NCBI GenBank assembly: GCA_021818425.1
Contig: JAKAEC010000007.1
Coordinates: 1 to 54,113 of the forward strand
DNA: 54,113 nucleotides
Reading direction: 5' to 3'
Source of the DNA: Pseudomonadota bacterium
Lineage (GTDB): Bacteria > Pseudomonadota > Alphaproteobacteria > Acetobacterales > Acetobacteraceae
The notes beneath the pieces are model-generated. The model was not told the DNA's origin and searched no databases. It saw only the letters and a list, made by a program, of their open reading frames with translations. Below, in pieces: positions 44,364 to 51,935 of the stretch. A program made the position numbers and the translations under genes. Within the stretch, counting starts at the first letter, position 1. Every line of letters starts with the position of its first letter.

Positions 44364-46949
44364 ATGTCTGATCAGAACGACGATTTCTCAGCCGGCGAAC
44401 GGCTAGCCCGCCCCAGGCGCAACGCGCCAGCGCCACGCCAACCGCGCGGGCCACGCCCACCAAAGCGGCGTAGCCTACTTGGCAGGGTCACCAGTTTCTT
44501 CGTCTCAAGCCTGTACCGGCTGGCGTTCCTGGGCGTCATAGCGGGGGTTGTCGTCAGCGCAGGGATATTTTTCTATTTTTCAGCGGGGCTACCCAGCATC
44601 GAAAGCCTGAAAACTTATAAGCCGCCTTTGGAGTCGCGCGTCTACACCTCTAACTTCCAGTTACTGGCGGCAATCGGGCCCAAGCGCAGCATCTATGTGC
44701 CATATGACCAAATTCCGCTTGTGGTACAGAAGGCATTCATCTCAGCCGAGGACCGGATGTTCTGGGTTGAGCCGGGGATCAACCCCCTCGCCATCGTACG
44801 CGCCGGACTGACAGATCTCGGACGAATTGGCTCCGGCCGCCGGCCACTGGGTGCCTCGACCATCACCCAGCAAGTTGTAAAGAACATGCTGCTGGACAAT
44901 CACATCACCTTCGCGACCAAGATTAAGGAAGCGATTCTGGCGGTGCGTGTTTCCCAGGCAATGAGCAAACAGCAGGTGCTGACACTCTATCTAAACGAGG
45001 TCGATCTTGGACAGAATTCTTTTGGCGTAGCGGCCGCCGCCGAAACATATTTTGACGAACCGCTCTCCAAGCTTGATATCGCCCAGGCTGCGACCCTTGC
45101 AGCGCTTCCTAAAGCGCCAACCAGTTACAACCCCTTCCTGCATCCACGCGCTGCTCTGCAGCGCCGCAACTTCGTCATCGGCCGCATGCTCGCCGATGGC
45201 GCGATTAGCGCCGTCCAGGCCAGCGCCGCCCAAGCCGAACCGCTGTTGCCAAAGGCCGCCCAGATCCAGCAAGGCGTGCCTGACGGTGGCTATTTCGCCG
45301 ACGCCGTGCGCGCCGAGCTATTGCAGAAATTCGGCGCGAAAGAGGTGAATACGGGCGGGCTCATCGTCCGCACCAGCCTTAACCCTGCACTGCAGGAGGC
45401 CGCCACTACAGCCGTTCGCAACGGACTGGAAGCATATGACCACGCTTATGCCGGCTGGCATGGCTTGGTGAATCACGTTACCGACCCTAACTTGATCACG
45501 AATTGGCCAGCGTTGCTGGCGAAGCAGACAAGCCCAGCGGGCCTTAGGCATGGCTGGCGGCTTGGTATTGTGCTCTCGGCCTCGCGCGACGCCGCACGCG
45601 TCGGCACGACGGACCCAGAGACCGGCGCGCCGGCAACCGGCACTCTGCCGCTCTCCCACATGCGTTGGGCAAGGCCGCAGGTGAGTGGGCATCCCGGCTC
45701 CCGCCCGACCTCCACGGCACAGGTGCTACACTCTGGTGATGTCATCATTGTCAGCGGCGGATTGAAGGGGCTCTCCCTGGAGCAGGTGCCAAAGGTGGAA
45801 GGTGCGTTGATCTCCATGGATCCACGCACGGGGCGTATCCTGGCCATGGTAGGTGGCTGGAGCCATGAAGTCAGCTCGTTCAACAGGGCCATCCAGGCGC
45901 AGCGCCAACCCGGCTCCTCGGTCAAGCCGCTGGTCTATCTTACCGCCATGGAGCAGGGTATTCAGCCAGATGCTCAGGTACTAGACGGCCCCTTCGTGCA
46001 GACCATGCCAGATGGGAGCGTCTACCGCCCCGGAAATTATGAAAACAACTTCCAGGGCCCTGTGCCGATCTTTCATGCGCTGGAACAATCCCTGAATCTC
46101 GCCACATTACATCTGGCGCGCCAGATTACCCTGCCAGCAATTGCCAAAACCTTCCATGATTTTGGCATCGTGGACAAAATGCCACCCTATTATCCATCCG
46201 CCATCGGCGCCATCGACACGACTTTGTGGAAAATGGTGACTGCCTACGCGACGCTTGACCAATATGGCAGGCTCGTTACTCCGAGTCTGATCGATAGCGT
46301 GACCAACCCCGACGGCATGGTGCTTTACCAGGCGCCAGGCGAGCAGTGCGCGAACTGCGTCAACGGCAATCCGAGTCAGCCTCCGCAACTGATCAATCCG
46401 GGCCAGCAGGTGGCAGATCCGGATTCAGTGTTTCAGGTTATCACCATGATGAAAGGTGTGGCATTGCGGGGCACAGGGATTCCAGCGGTGCGGGGCATCC
46501 CCCAGCCGGTGGCTGGCAAAACCGGCACCACCAATAATTTTAATGATGCCTGGTTCATCGGTTTTACCCCTGGAGTTGTGACCGGCTGCTGGGTGGGATA
46601 CGATACACCAGCCAGCCTCGGCAACAATGAAACCGGCGGCAATGTCTGCGGTCCGATCTGGAACGAGTACATGAAAACTGCGTTGAAAAACCAGCCAGAC
46701 ATTGATTTTGCAGTTCCGCCGGGCATGACCTTACAGAAGGTACCAGAGCCAAACGGCCAGATGGTGACCGAGGCATTCAAGCCAGGCCAGAGCCCAGGTG
46801 CGCAAAGCGCCGACGGTCTGCTCGGCGGCGGCATAGACAGCCTCGGCAATAGCGGCGCCGTCGGCATTCCCGCTGCGCCTCAGAACGGTACCTCCGGCAC
46901 TTCGCCGCCGGCCTCGACAATTGAAAAGTCTCTCGGTGGGCTTTACTGA
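44364..46949 (+). CDS. mrcA: Penicillin-binding protein 1A
   Basis: 861 residues: a basic, Pro-rich cytosolic start, one membrane anchor (FLGVIAGVVVSAGIFFYF), the GT51 transglycosylase domain with FISAEDRMFW and GASTITQQVVKN, an OB-like insert typical of PBP1A, and the transpeptidase domain with the acyl-enzyme Ser in QPGSSVKPLVYL, and KTGTTNNFNDAWFIGF as the third motif. It polymerises and cross-links peptidoglycan. The C-terminal tail is Gly/Ser/Pro-rich and probably disordered. A strong bidirectional terminator follows; prfB, its usual neighbour, is 5 kb further on. Confidence 0.95.
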   Translation: MSDQNDDFSAGERLARPRRNAPAPRQPRGPRPPKRRSLLGRVTSFFVSSLYRLAFLGVIAGVVVSAGIFFYFSAGLPSIESLKTYKPPLESRVYTSNFQLLAAIGPKRSIYVPYDQIPLVVQKAFISAEDRMFWVEPGINPLAIVRAGLTDLGRIGSGRRPLGASTITQQVVKNMLLDNHITFATKIKEAILAVRVSQAMSKQQVLTLYLNEVDLGQNSFGVAAAAETYFDEPLSKLDIAQAATLAALPKAPTSYNPFLHPRAALQRRNFVIGRMLADGAISAVQASAAQAEPLLPKAAQIQQGVPDGGYFADAVRAELLQKFGAKEVNTGGLIVRTSLNPALQEAATTAVRNGLEAYDHAYAGWHGLVNHVTDPNLITNWPALLAKQTSPAGLRHGWRLGIVLSASRDAARVGTTDPETGAPATGTLPLSHMRWARPQVSGHPGSRPTSTAQVLHSGDVIIVSGGLKGLSLEQVPKVEGALISMDPRTGRILAMVGGWSHEVSSFNRAIQAQRQPGSSVKPLVYLTAMEQGIQPDAQVLDGPFVQTMPDGSVYRPGNYENNFQGPVPIFHALEQSLNLATLHLARQITLPAIAKTFHDFGIVDKMPPYYPSAIGAIDTTLWKMVTAYATLDQYGRLVTPSLIDSVTNPDGMVLYQAPGEQCANCVNGNPSQPPQLINPGQQVADPDSVFQVITMMKGVALRGTGIPAVRGIPQPVAGKTGTTNNFNDAWFIGFTPGVVTGCWVGYDTPASLGNNETGGNVCGPIWNEYMKTALKNQPDIDFAVPPGMTLQKVPEPNGQMVTEAFKPGQSPGAQSADGLLGGGIDSLGNSGAVGIPAAPQNGTSGTSPPASTIEKSLGGLY

Positions 46950-46951
46950 AT

Positions 46952-46989
46952 CCAAAAAGGGTTGAGCTTGGGGACTCAACCCTTTTTGG
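46952..46989. terminator. Strong bidirectional terminator between mrcA and the molybdoenzyme gene
   Basis: A perfect 15-bp stem (46952-46966 with 46975-46989) whose arms carry AAAAA and TTTTT, with an 8-base loop, sits 2 bp after the mrcA stop and 25 bp before the end of the convergent gene. It can serve both strands. Confidence 0.9.
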
Positions 46990-47014
46990 CATAGCACCAC
47001 CAGATTCTTAAATG

Positions 47015-47725
47015 TTACGAGCCGCTGAACCAGTTGTAGCCCTGATCTTCCCAATAGCCGCCCGGATAGATGTTTGTGACGGCAAGCTGAACTATGGACT
47101 TAGGATTCTTGAACCCGAGTTTCGTGGGAATGCGTAGCCTCACCGGCGCCCCGAAGGGCGGGGTGAGTGGGTGGCCTAGGAAATCCAATGCCAGGATGGT
47201 CTGCGGATGCAGAGCGGAAGGCATATCAATGGAGGTGTAGTAACCATCAGCGCATTTGAAACTGACATATTTGCAAGTTGTATCTGCTCCCACGCGGCGC
47301 AGGAAATTACTCAGCTTCACGCCAGACCATTGACCGATGACCCGCCATCCCTCCACGCAGACAAAGCGCGTGATCTGGCTTTCCTGAGGCAATGCGCGGA
47401 GTTGTCGCAGGCTCCAGGGTGACTTGTTCTGGATCTGGCCACCGAGCTCAAGCTTGTAACGTGATTCGTCGACCACGGTGACCTGGTTGATGCTATAGAA
47501 GGCGTTGAACCGCGGTGGACGAGTGATCTGGTCCGGCCGGAAGGTGGGTGCCAACGTGTGCGGGTCGAACAGCGCGGCCTGCACGCGGTCGTTCCAAGCA
47601 GACATAGCGTGCAGGAATTTGTCGGCCAGGTCCGGATGGGCCGGATCGTCATAATTGCACCCCCCCAAAGGGGCTGCTGCCCCCAGTGCCATCGCTCGCA
47701 GTAGCATTGAACGGCGGTTAATCAT
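47015..47725 (-). CDS. Exported sulfite-oxidase-fold molybdopterin oxidoreductase (YedY/MsrP-related)
   Basis: 236 residues. The leader NRRSMLLRAMALGAAAPLGGC has twin arginines and also ends in a lipobox-like Cys23, so the enzyme is likely folded and carries its cofactor before Tat export. The core (about 85-225) is the oxidoreductase molybdopterin domain; Cys123 in RFVCVEGWRVIGQWSGVKL is the Mo ligand position. GGYWEDQGYNWF ends the protein. ATG 47725 overlaps the cytochrome stop (ATGA), so electrons very likely come from or go to that b-type cytochrome, as for YedY/YedZ pairs. Methionine sulfoxide reduction is a family-based inference supported by the Met-rich neighbour. Confidence 0.82.
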   Translation of the reverse strand: MINRRSMLLRAMALGAAAPLGGCNYDDPAHPDLADKFLHAMSAWNDRVQAALFDPHTLAPTFRPDQITRPPRFNAFYSINQVTVVDESRYKLELGGQIQNKSPWSLRQLRALPQESQITRFVCVEGWRVIGQWSGVKLSNFLRRVGADTTCKYVSFKCADGYYTSIDMPSALHPQTILALDFLGHPLTPPFGAPVRLRIPTKLGFKNPKSIVQLAVTNIYPGGYWEDQGYNWFSGS

Positions 47726-48318
47726 GGCAGTCGCCCCCCCGTGATCATGGGCGGCAATACCTTGGGCACTAATGCTACCAGCAGCACATGCACGAGGACG
47801 AACACGCAGATGCCGGTCATTGCAAAAAAATGAACATAGCGCGCAGCGACATAGCCGCCGAATAGATCGCACAGAAACCAAAGCTGCACCGGCTTCCAGA
47901 TGGATAGCCCCGAGAGCACCGCAACAATACCGGCCAGCAGCACACCAACGTAAAGCAACTTCTGCACTGCATTGTAGAGGCCGGTCTCATGCTTCAAATC
48001 GAACCGAAGCGCCGCGCGCAGATCTACCCACACCTCCCTCGGGCGCACGGGCAGAAGCTTCCGGTAATGACCGCTGACCAGGCTCCAGATGAGATAGATG
48101 AGGCCATTGCACACCAGCAGCCACATTGCGGCCAGATGCCAGGCAATTGCCGCTCCAAGCCATTGGCCGATGGTAAAGGGAAAGCGAAAATTGAAAAGCG
48201 GCGACGCATTATAGATCTGCCAGCCGCTGCCGATCATCACCACCATGGCGATGACATTGAGCCAATGCGTTAGCCGCACTGGCCATGGATGGATTACTCG
48301 CCTGCTCATAAGCCGCAC
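47722..48318 (-). CDS. Cytochrome b561-type membrane protein, partner of the molybdoenzyme
   Basis: 198 residues with four main membrane spans. His10 (VIHPWPVRLTHW, with His18), His in IAWHLAAMWLL, and two late His in ARYVHFFAMTGICVFVLVHVLLV are candidate haem b ligands, fitting the prokaryotic cytochrome b561 family. It would pass electrons between the quinone pool and the periplasmic molybdoenzyme encoded immediately downstream with a 4-bp overlap. It is not the eight-span YedZ of E. coli, but YedZ1 of the Azospira system is also a b-type cytochrome. ATG 48309 is an alternative start. It diverges from the Met-rich gene. Confidence 0.85.
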   Translation of the reverse strand: MRLMSRRVIHPWPVRLTHWLNVIAMVVMIGSGWQIYNASPLFNFRFPFTIGQWLGAAIAWHLAAMWLLVCNGLIYLIWSLVSGHYRKLLPVRPREVWVDLRAALRFDLKHETGLYNAVQKLLYVGVLLAGIVAVLSGLSIWKPVQLWFLCDLFGGYVAARYVHFFAMTGICVFVLVHVLLVALVPKVLPPMITGGRLP

Positions 48319-48450
48319 TCCTCATTTTCCGATACAGGACTATGCCTGACATGCGTGCAGGGTGAAGTTTTGACCGCGCTAATCGCAAGGCATGGATTCG
48401 ATGCCCAAACGGCATTGGCCCCCGGCTGCGATGCGCGCCATATCTGCGTT

Positions 48451-48468
48451 ATCCGGAATGTCCCGGAT
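48451..48468. promoter_or_regulatory. Inverted repeat before the Met-rich gene
   Basis: ATCCGG-N6-CCGGAT at 48451-48468 lies 21 bp before the ATG and just upstream of the AGGAG site, inside the divergent promoter region. A regulator binding here could block or control the Met-rich gene. No match to a named operator is known to me. Confidence 0.35.
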
Positions 48469-48489
48469 CTTATCACAGGAGTTCGTCAC

Positions 48490-48810
48490 ATGTCCCGTAT
48501 TCTTGCCGTTGCCGCGTGCGTTCTGTCCCTGGCCAGCGCCAGCGCCGCCCTCGCACAAACCACCAACAATATGAGCCCTAATAATATGGGCAACGGCTCG
48601 GCCATGAGCGCCAGCTCCATGAGCAACGGCTCGGCCATGAGCGCCAGCTCCATGAGCAACGGCTCGGCCATGAGCCATGATTCCATGGGTAACGGCTCGG
48701 CCACGAGCGCCAGCTCCATGGGCAGTGACTCGGCCATGAGCCATGATTCCATGGGCAACGGCTCGGCCATGAGTGCCGGCTCCATGGGGCATTCTGGCAC
48801 CGCGCAGTGA
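48490..48810 (+). CDS. Exported Met-rich repeat protein (MXKDX-like, MrpX-like)
   Basis: 106 residues. A Sec leader (ILAVAACVLSLASASAALA) is cut at about residue 22. The mature 84 residues hold 13 Met, no Cys, Trp, Tyr, Phe or Lys, and consist of six 11-residue repeats of the form NGSAMSxxSMx (residues 35-100) with occasional SHD. It resembles pentapeptide MXKDX repeat proteins and the Met-rich peptide MrpX that soaks up hypochlorite in Azospira. AGGAG lies 8 bases before ATG 48490; the frame is open further upstream but without a leader. The diverging molybdoenzyme/cytochrome pair suggests a reductase for its oxidised Met. Function is inferred. Confidence 0.75.
   Translation: MSRILAVAACVLSLASASAALAQTTNNMSPNNMGNGSAMSASSMSNGSAMSASSMSNGSAMSHDSMGNGSATSASSMGSDSAMSHDSMGNGSAMSAGSMGHSGTAQ
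48592..48789 (+). repeat. Six tandem 33-bp repeats in the Met-rich gene
   Basis: Units start at 48592, 48625, 48658, 48691, 48724 and 48757. Units 1 and 2 are nearly identical; 3, 5 and 4, 6 share variants (SHD or SAS). The multiple-of-three period keeps the frame when copies change. Confidence 0.9.
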
Positions 48811-48909
48811 TTGTCAGGGGGCGCCACGCTGCTTAAGCTCTGAGCGCGCGGAGCCCCTGCCCGCCTCAAGGAGGATGAAATCGGCCAACTGACCGAAAAA
48901 CTTTCCGCG

Positions 48910-49524
48910 TTGCGGACCAGCCGGCGCGAGAATGCCGGATGGGACGAGGCGTATTTGCAGATCATCCGCACGCTGGAACGGGATGGATTCCACGAGGGCA
49001 TCATGCACGAAGGAGAAGCCTTTCCGGATTTCATGCTGCCGAACGCCGAGGGGCGGCTGGTAAGCCTAGAGGAGCGGCTGGCCCAAGGCGCTGTAGTGCT
49101 TGGGTTTTTTCGGGGCACGTGGTGCCCCTTCTGCAATCTGATGCTGGAGGCTCTGGCCGCCGCCATGCCACGCATCAAGGCCAAGGGCGCCGCACTACTA
49201 GCACTGACGCCCGAGACCGGCGCCCTGCCCGCCGCCTTGCAGGCTCGGTATGAAAACCGCTTTGAAGTGCTGTGCGATGCAGATTTCGGCGTTGGGTTGC
49301 AAGCAGGGGTGGTTCATAAAATCCCACCACTCTACCGGGCCAACCTTGCTGCGGCCCAGTTGGATCTTTCCATCCGCCACGGCAATGCGGCTTGGTGCCT
49401 ACCCGTGCCCGCCATCTTTCTCATTCGGTCGGACGGCATCATTGCCCGACGTTTCGTGGACGTGGATTTCACCAAATGGCCGGAGCCTGATGAAATCATC
49501 GACGCGCTGGAGGGGCAGCGCTGA
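48910..49524 (+). CDS. AhpC/TSA-like peroxiredoxin
   Basis: 204 residues from TTG 48910. A thioredoxin-like fold with FFRGTWCPFCNLML places Cys72 and Cys75 in a CXXC arrangement typical of the AhpC/TSA-like (FRGxWCPxC) group. PETGALPAALQARYENRFEVLCDADFGVGLQAGV and VPAIFLIRSDGII continue the fold. It is expected to reduce peroxides in the cytosol. The start is uncertain: the frame is open back to 48844 with protein-like sequence (LKEDEIGQLTEKLSAL) but no ATG or GTG. The one good ribosome site (AAGGAGG) precedes an ATG at 48875 in another frame that stops after five codons. Its stop overlaps the LysR start (TGATG). Confidence 0.78.
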   Translation: MRTSRRENAGWDEAYLQIIRTLERDGFHEGIMHEGEAFPDFMLPNAEGRLVSLEERLAQGAVVLGFFRGTWCPFCNLMLEALAAAMPRIKAKGAALLALTPETGALPAALQARYENRFEVLCDADFGVGLQAGVVHKIPPLYRANLAAAQLDLSIRHGNAAWCLPVPAIFLIRSDGIIARRFVDVDFTKWPEPDEIIDALEGQR

Positions 49525-50393
49525 TGGAGCTGACGCAAGTCCGGTATTTTCTTACACTTTGCCGCACGCTGAATTTTTCACGTGCGGCGGAGGATTGCAA
49601 CGTGACCCAGCCAGCATTCTCCCGCGCCGTCCAAAGACTTGAGGAAGAGCTAGGCGGTGAGTTGATCTTCCGCGAACGCAACCTGACCCGGCTGACCGAG
49701 CTGGGGCGTGAGATGCAGCCACATTTCGAAACCATGGTGGAAGCCGCCGAGACGGCGCGCGCTCTGGCCGCCGCACGGCAGAAGGCGGCGCCGCGTTCCT
49801 TGCGGATTGGGCTTGGCCCTGGCATCCCCGCAACCCCTTTTACCAGCGCAGTAGCGGAAATTTTGCGTGTGCTGCCGGGCACGGAAATTCATTTCACCGA
49901 GGCGCAGCCCGGTACACTGGTGGACAACATGCTGGCAGACGGGCTGGATTGCGCGCTGGTGCCTGATGACTCCCCCCTGCCCGAACGGTTGAACCGTTGG
50001 CCAATTTTTTCCGACTGCGCTATGCTTATCTGCCCAGATACGCACAAACTCGCCCGACACAACCAATGCGCATTGCAGGACCTTGACGGTGAGATCTTGC
50101 TGCTGGGTGATGCCTGTGGCGGCTTCGGCGAGAAGCTGGCAGGCATGGCGCAAGCCAGGTTGCGAACGCAACGTATTAGGGCAAGCGCAGCGCAGATGCA
50201 GGAGTTGGTTCGCGCCGGACTGGGCCTAGCACTGCTCTCAAGCCGCACCAGCATTTCCCCACCGCTCGCCGCACGGACCTTCGTGGAGCCAATGCTCGAG
50301 CGGCAGATTCTGCTCACCGCCGTCGCGGGACGCCCCCTAAACCAAGCTGCTGTTGGATTTATGCGCCTTTGTCGGGCGCAAGCTTTTAGCTGA
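49524..50393 (+). CDS. LysR-family regulator, Cys-rich
   Basis: 289 residues. The N-terminal winged helix-turn-helix is standard (LNFSRAAEDCNVTQPAFSRAVQRLEEELGGELIFRE). The effector domain has eight Cys across the protein. Cys198 in LLLGDACGGFGEK aligns by eye with the peroxidatic Cys199 of OxyR, though the second OxyR Cys motif is not evident. Coupling to the peroxiredoxin gene (one-base overlap) suggests control by oxidants of this small cluster. It is convergent with, and touches, the glycosyltransferase gene. Specific ligand unknown. Confidence 0.88.
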   Translation: MELTQVRYFLTLCRTLNFSRAAEDCNVTQPAFSRAVQRLEEELGGELIFRERNLTRLTELGREMQPHFETMVEAAETARALAAARQKAAPRSLRIGLGPGIPATPFTSAVAEILRVLPGTEIHFTEAQPGTLVDNMLADGLDCALVPDDSPLPERLNRWPIFSDCAMLICPDTHKLARHNQCALQDLDGEILLLGDACGGFGEKLAGMAQARLRTQRIRASAAQMQELVRAGLGLALLSSRTSISPPLAARTFVEPMLERQILLTAVAGRPLNQAAVGFMRLCRAQAFS

Positions 50394-51857
50394 TCAAGGC
50401 ACGCGCCGCAGGTCTGTGCCGATGAAGGTTGGGATTAGCAACAGAATATGGCCATGATCCAGCACCGGTAGAACTGGGCCGGGTTTGAAGTTGGCGAAGT
50501 CTGGCGCGAAGCGATTCCAGGTTACGGTAGTGCTGCCGGGCATGGCGATGATAAGAATGTTTTTGCCAAGCAGACTCTCCGCCGGCGTGGTGAAAGCGAA
50601 TTGATGCGGTTTGGCCCCAAAGACTGTTACTGGCGTGGCTATGCCGCTCCGCAGCAAGGCGTAGCCGATTTTGCCGGCGTCGAACCAGCGCTGCGCAGCC
50701 ACGGCGTCTATACCGGGCGGCATGGTTTTGACGATGCTGACCCAATCCACGGCTTGCAGCATGGGGGATTTACCAGGCTTGAAGGCATTGGCCAGCACCG
50801 GCGGCAGACCAAACTGCACTAGACCAACGATGAGCAGTGCTGCAAAGGCCAGCAAGACGCCGGAGATAGCGGCGACGCTGCCCATGAGGCGAGGAGAGCG
50901 ACGGGTTGCCCAATCCCCCAATAGCGGGAACAGCATCAGATAGCCAGGAGCGGCCCAATGAAACAGGATATGCGTGCGCGACCACACGGCCACGACGGCG
51001 AAGAGCAGCACTGGTATGATCGCGGCCCAGGCCAGCAGCCAGGAGGAGCGCTTAACGGGCCCGGCGGAAAAGCCACGCGCCAACAGCCAGACCATTGGCG
51101 CCCACAGCCAGGGCAACACATAAAGTGCCTCGCCCCCCCAGACGGAAAGCAGCATTAAGGGTCGCAACCGCAGGCCGACTGCACGCCCGCCCTGGTAGTC
51201 AAAGCTTGCCCAATGATGTTGGGCATTCCAGATGATCACGGGTGAAAACAGCGCCAGCGCCAGCAGTACGCCCGCCCAGGGCCAGGGGTGCCGCAATTCG
51301 CGGCGCGATACCGGGTCCAGCAGCACGCCGATAGCGGCCCCAACCAGCACCAGAGCGCCATTATATTTGGAAAGCATGGCCAGGCCGGCGAACAGCCCAG
51401 CAGCCAGCCACCAGTACGGTGCGGGGCGAGCATCCGGCAAACCCAGAGCGCGGACGAGTGCGTAGGCAAATGCAAGCAAAGCCGTGTTCAAGGGGCCATC
51501 CGGCAGCACCCAACTGCCAAAGGCCAGGGAAAATACCGGTGCAATGGAATACGCCACGACCGCCCAAAATCCGGCCTGCTGCCCAAACAGCCGCCGGGTT
51601 ACGAGGTAGAGCAGCCAGGAGGACACACCCGAAAGAAGAACAAAAGGTAGCCTCACCACGAGGGGCGAAGCCCCGCCGAACAAATGGCGGGAGGCCAGTT
51701 CCAGCCACCAGGATGCGAGCGGATGGTCGAAATAGGAGGCGGCGAAATGCCGCGTGGCCGCCACCATATAGCTCTCGTCAATACCGAGACCAGAACCGCC
51801 GGCCAAGATGAACCGGAAACAAAGTGCCGTGAGCACAACCAGAAGCGTGGCGTTCAT
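50394..51857 (-). CDS. GT39/ArnT-like membrane glycosyltransferase
   Basis: 487 residues with about eleven membrane spans. The first loop holds GIDESYMVAATRHFAASYFDHPLASWW, with the acidic DE pair needed for catalysis in dolichyl/undecaprenyl-phosphate-sugar transferases (PMT_2), and LVTRRLFGQQAGFWAVVAYSIAP follows. A short C-terminal periplasmic domain follows the last span. Such enzymes attach a sugar from a lipid carrier to lipid A or to proteins. ATG 51857 is chosen over the frame start at 51896; its ribosome site is weak. It stands between LysR and prfB and has no sugar-synthesis neighbours, so the acceptor is open. Confidence 0.82.
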   Translation of the reverse strand: MNATLLVVLTALCFRFILAGGSGLGIDESYMVAATRHFAASYFDHPLASWWLELASRHLFGGASPLVVRLPFVLLSGVSSWLLYLVTRRLFGQQAGFWAVVAYSIAPVFSLAFGSWVLPDGPLNTALLAFAYALVRALGLPDARPAPYWWLAAGLFAGLAMLSKYNGALVLVGAAIGVLLDPVSRRELRHPWPWAGVLLALALFSPVIIWNAQHHWASFDYQGGRAVGLRLRPLMLLSVWGGEALYVLPWLWAPMVWLLARGFSAGPVKRSSWLLAWAAIIPVLLFAVVAVWSRTHILFHWAAPGYLMLFPLLGDWATRRSPRLMGSVAAISGVLLAFAALLIVGLVQFGLPPVLANAFKPGKSPMLQAVDWVSIVKTMPPGIDAVAAQRWFDAGKIGYALLRSGIATPVTVFGAKPHQFAFTTPAESLLGKNILIIAMPGSTTVTWNRFAPDFANFKPGPVLPVLDHGHILLLIPTFIGTDLRRVP

Positions 51858-51935
51858 ACGCCTGCATCGCAACCCCGCTTTGGCTTGGCAAGCCAACCCC
51901 TACCAATTCCCCTCTGCCGGGCGTATATCGCGCCT

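Noticed and set aside
48592-48789. Another regular array (33 bp) resembling a CRISPR or satellite
   Set aside because: Repeats are in frame within an exported protein, without spacers or cas genes nearby.
48379-48792. Minus-strand frame with HGRAVAHGAGA repeats
   Set aside because: Mirror of the Met-rich repeat; no leader or ribosome site of its own.
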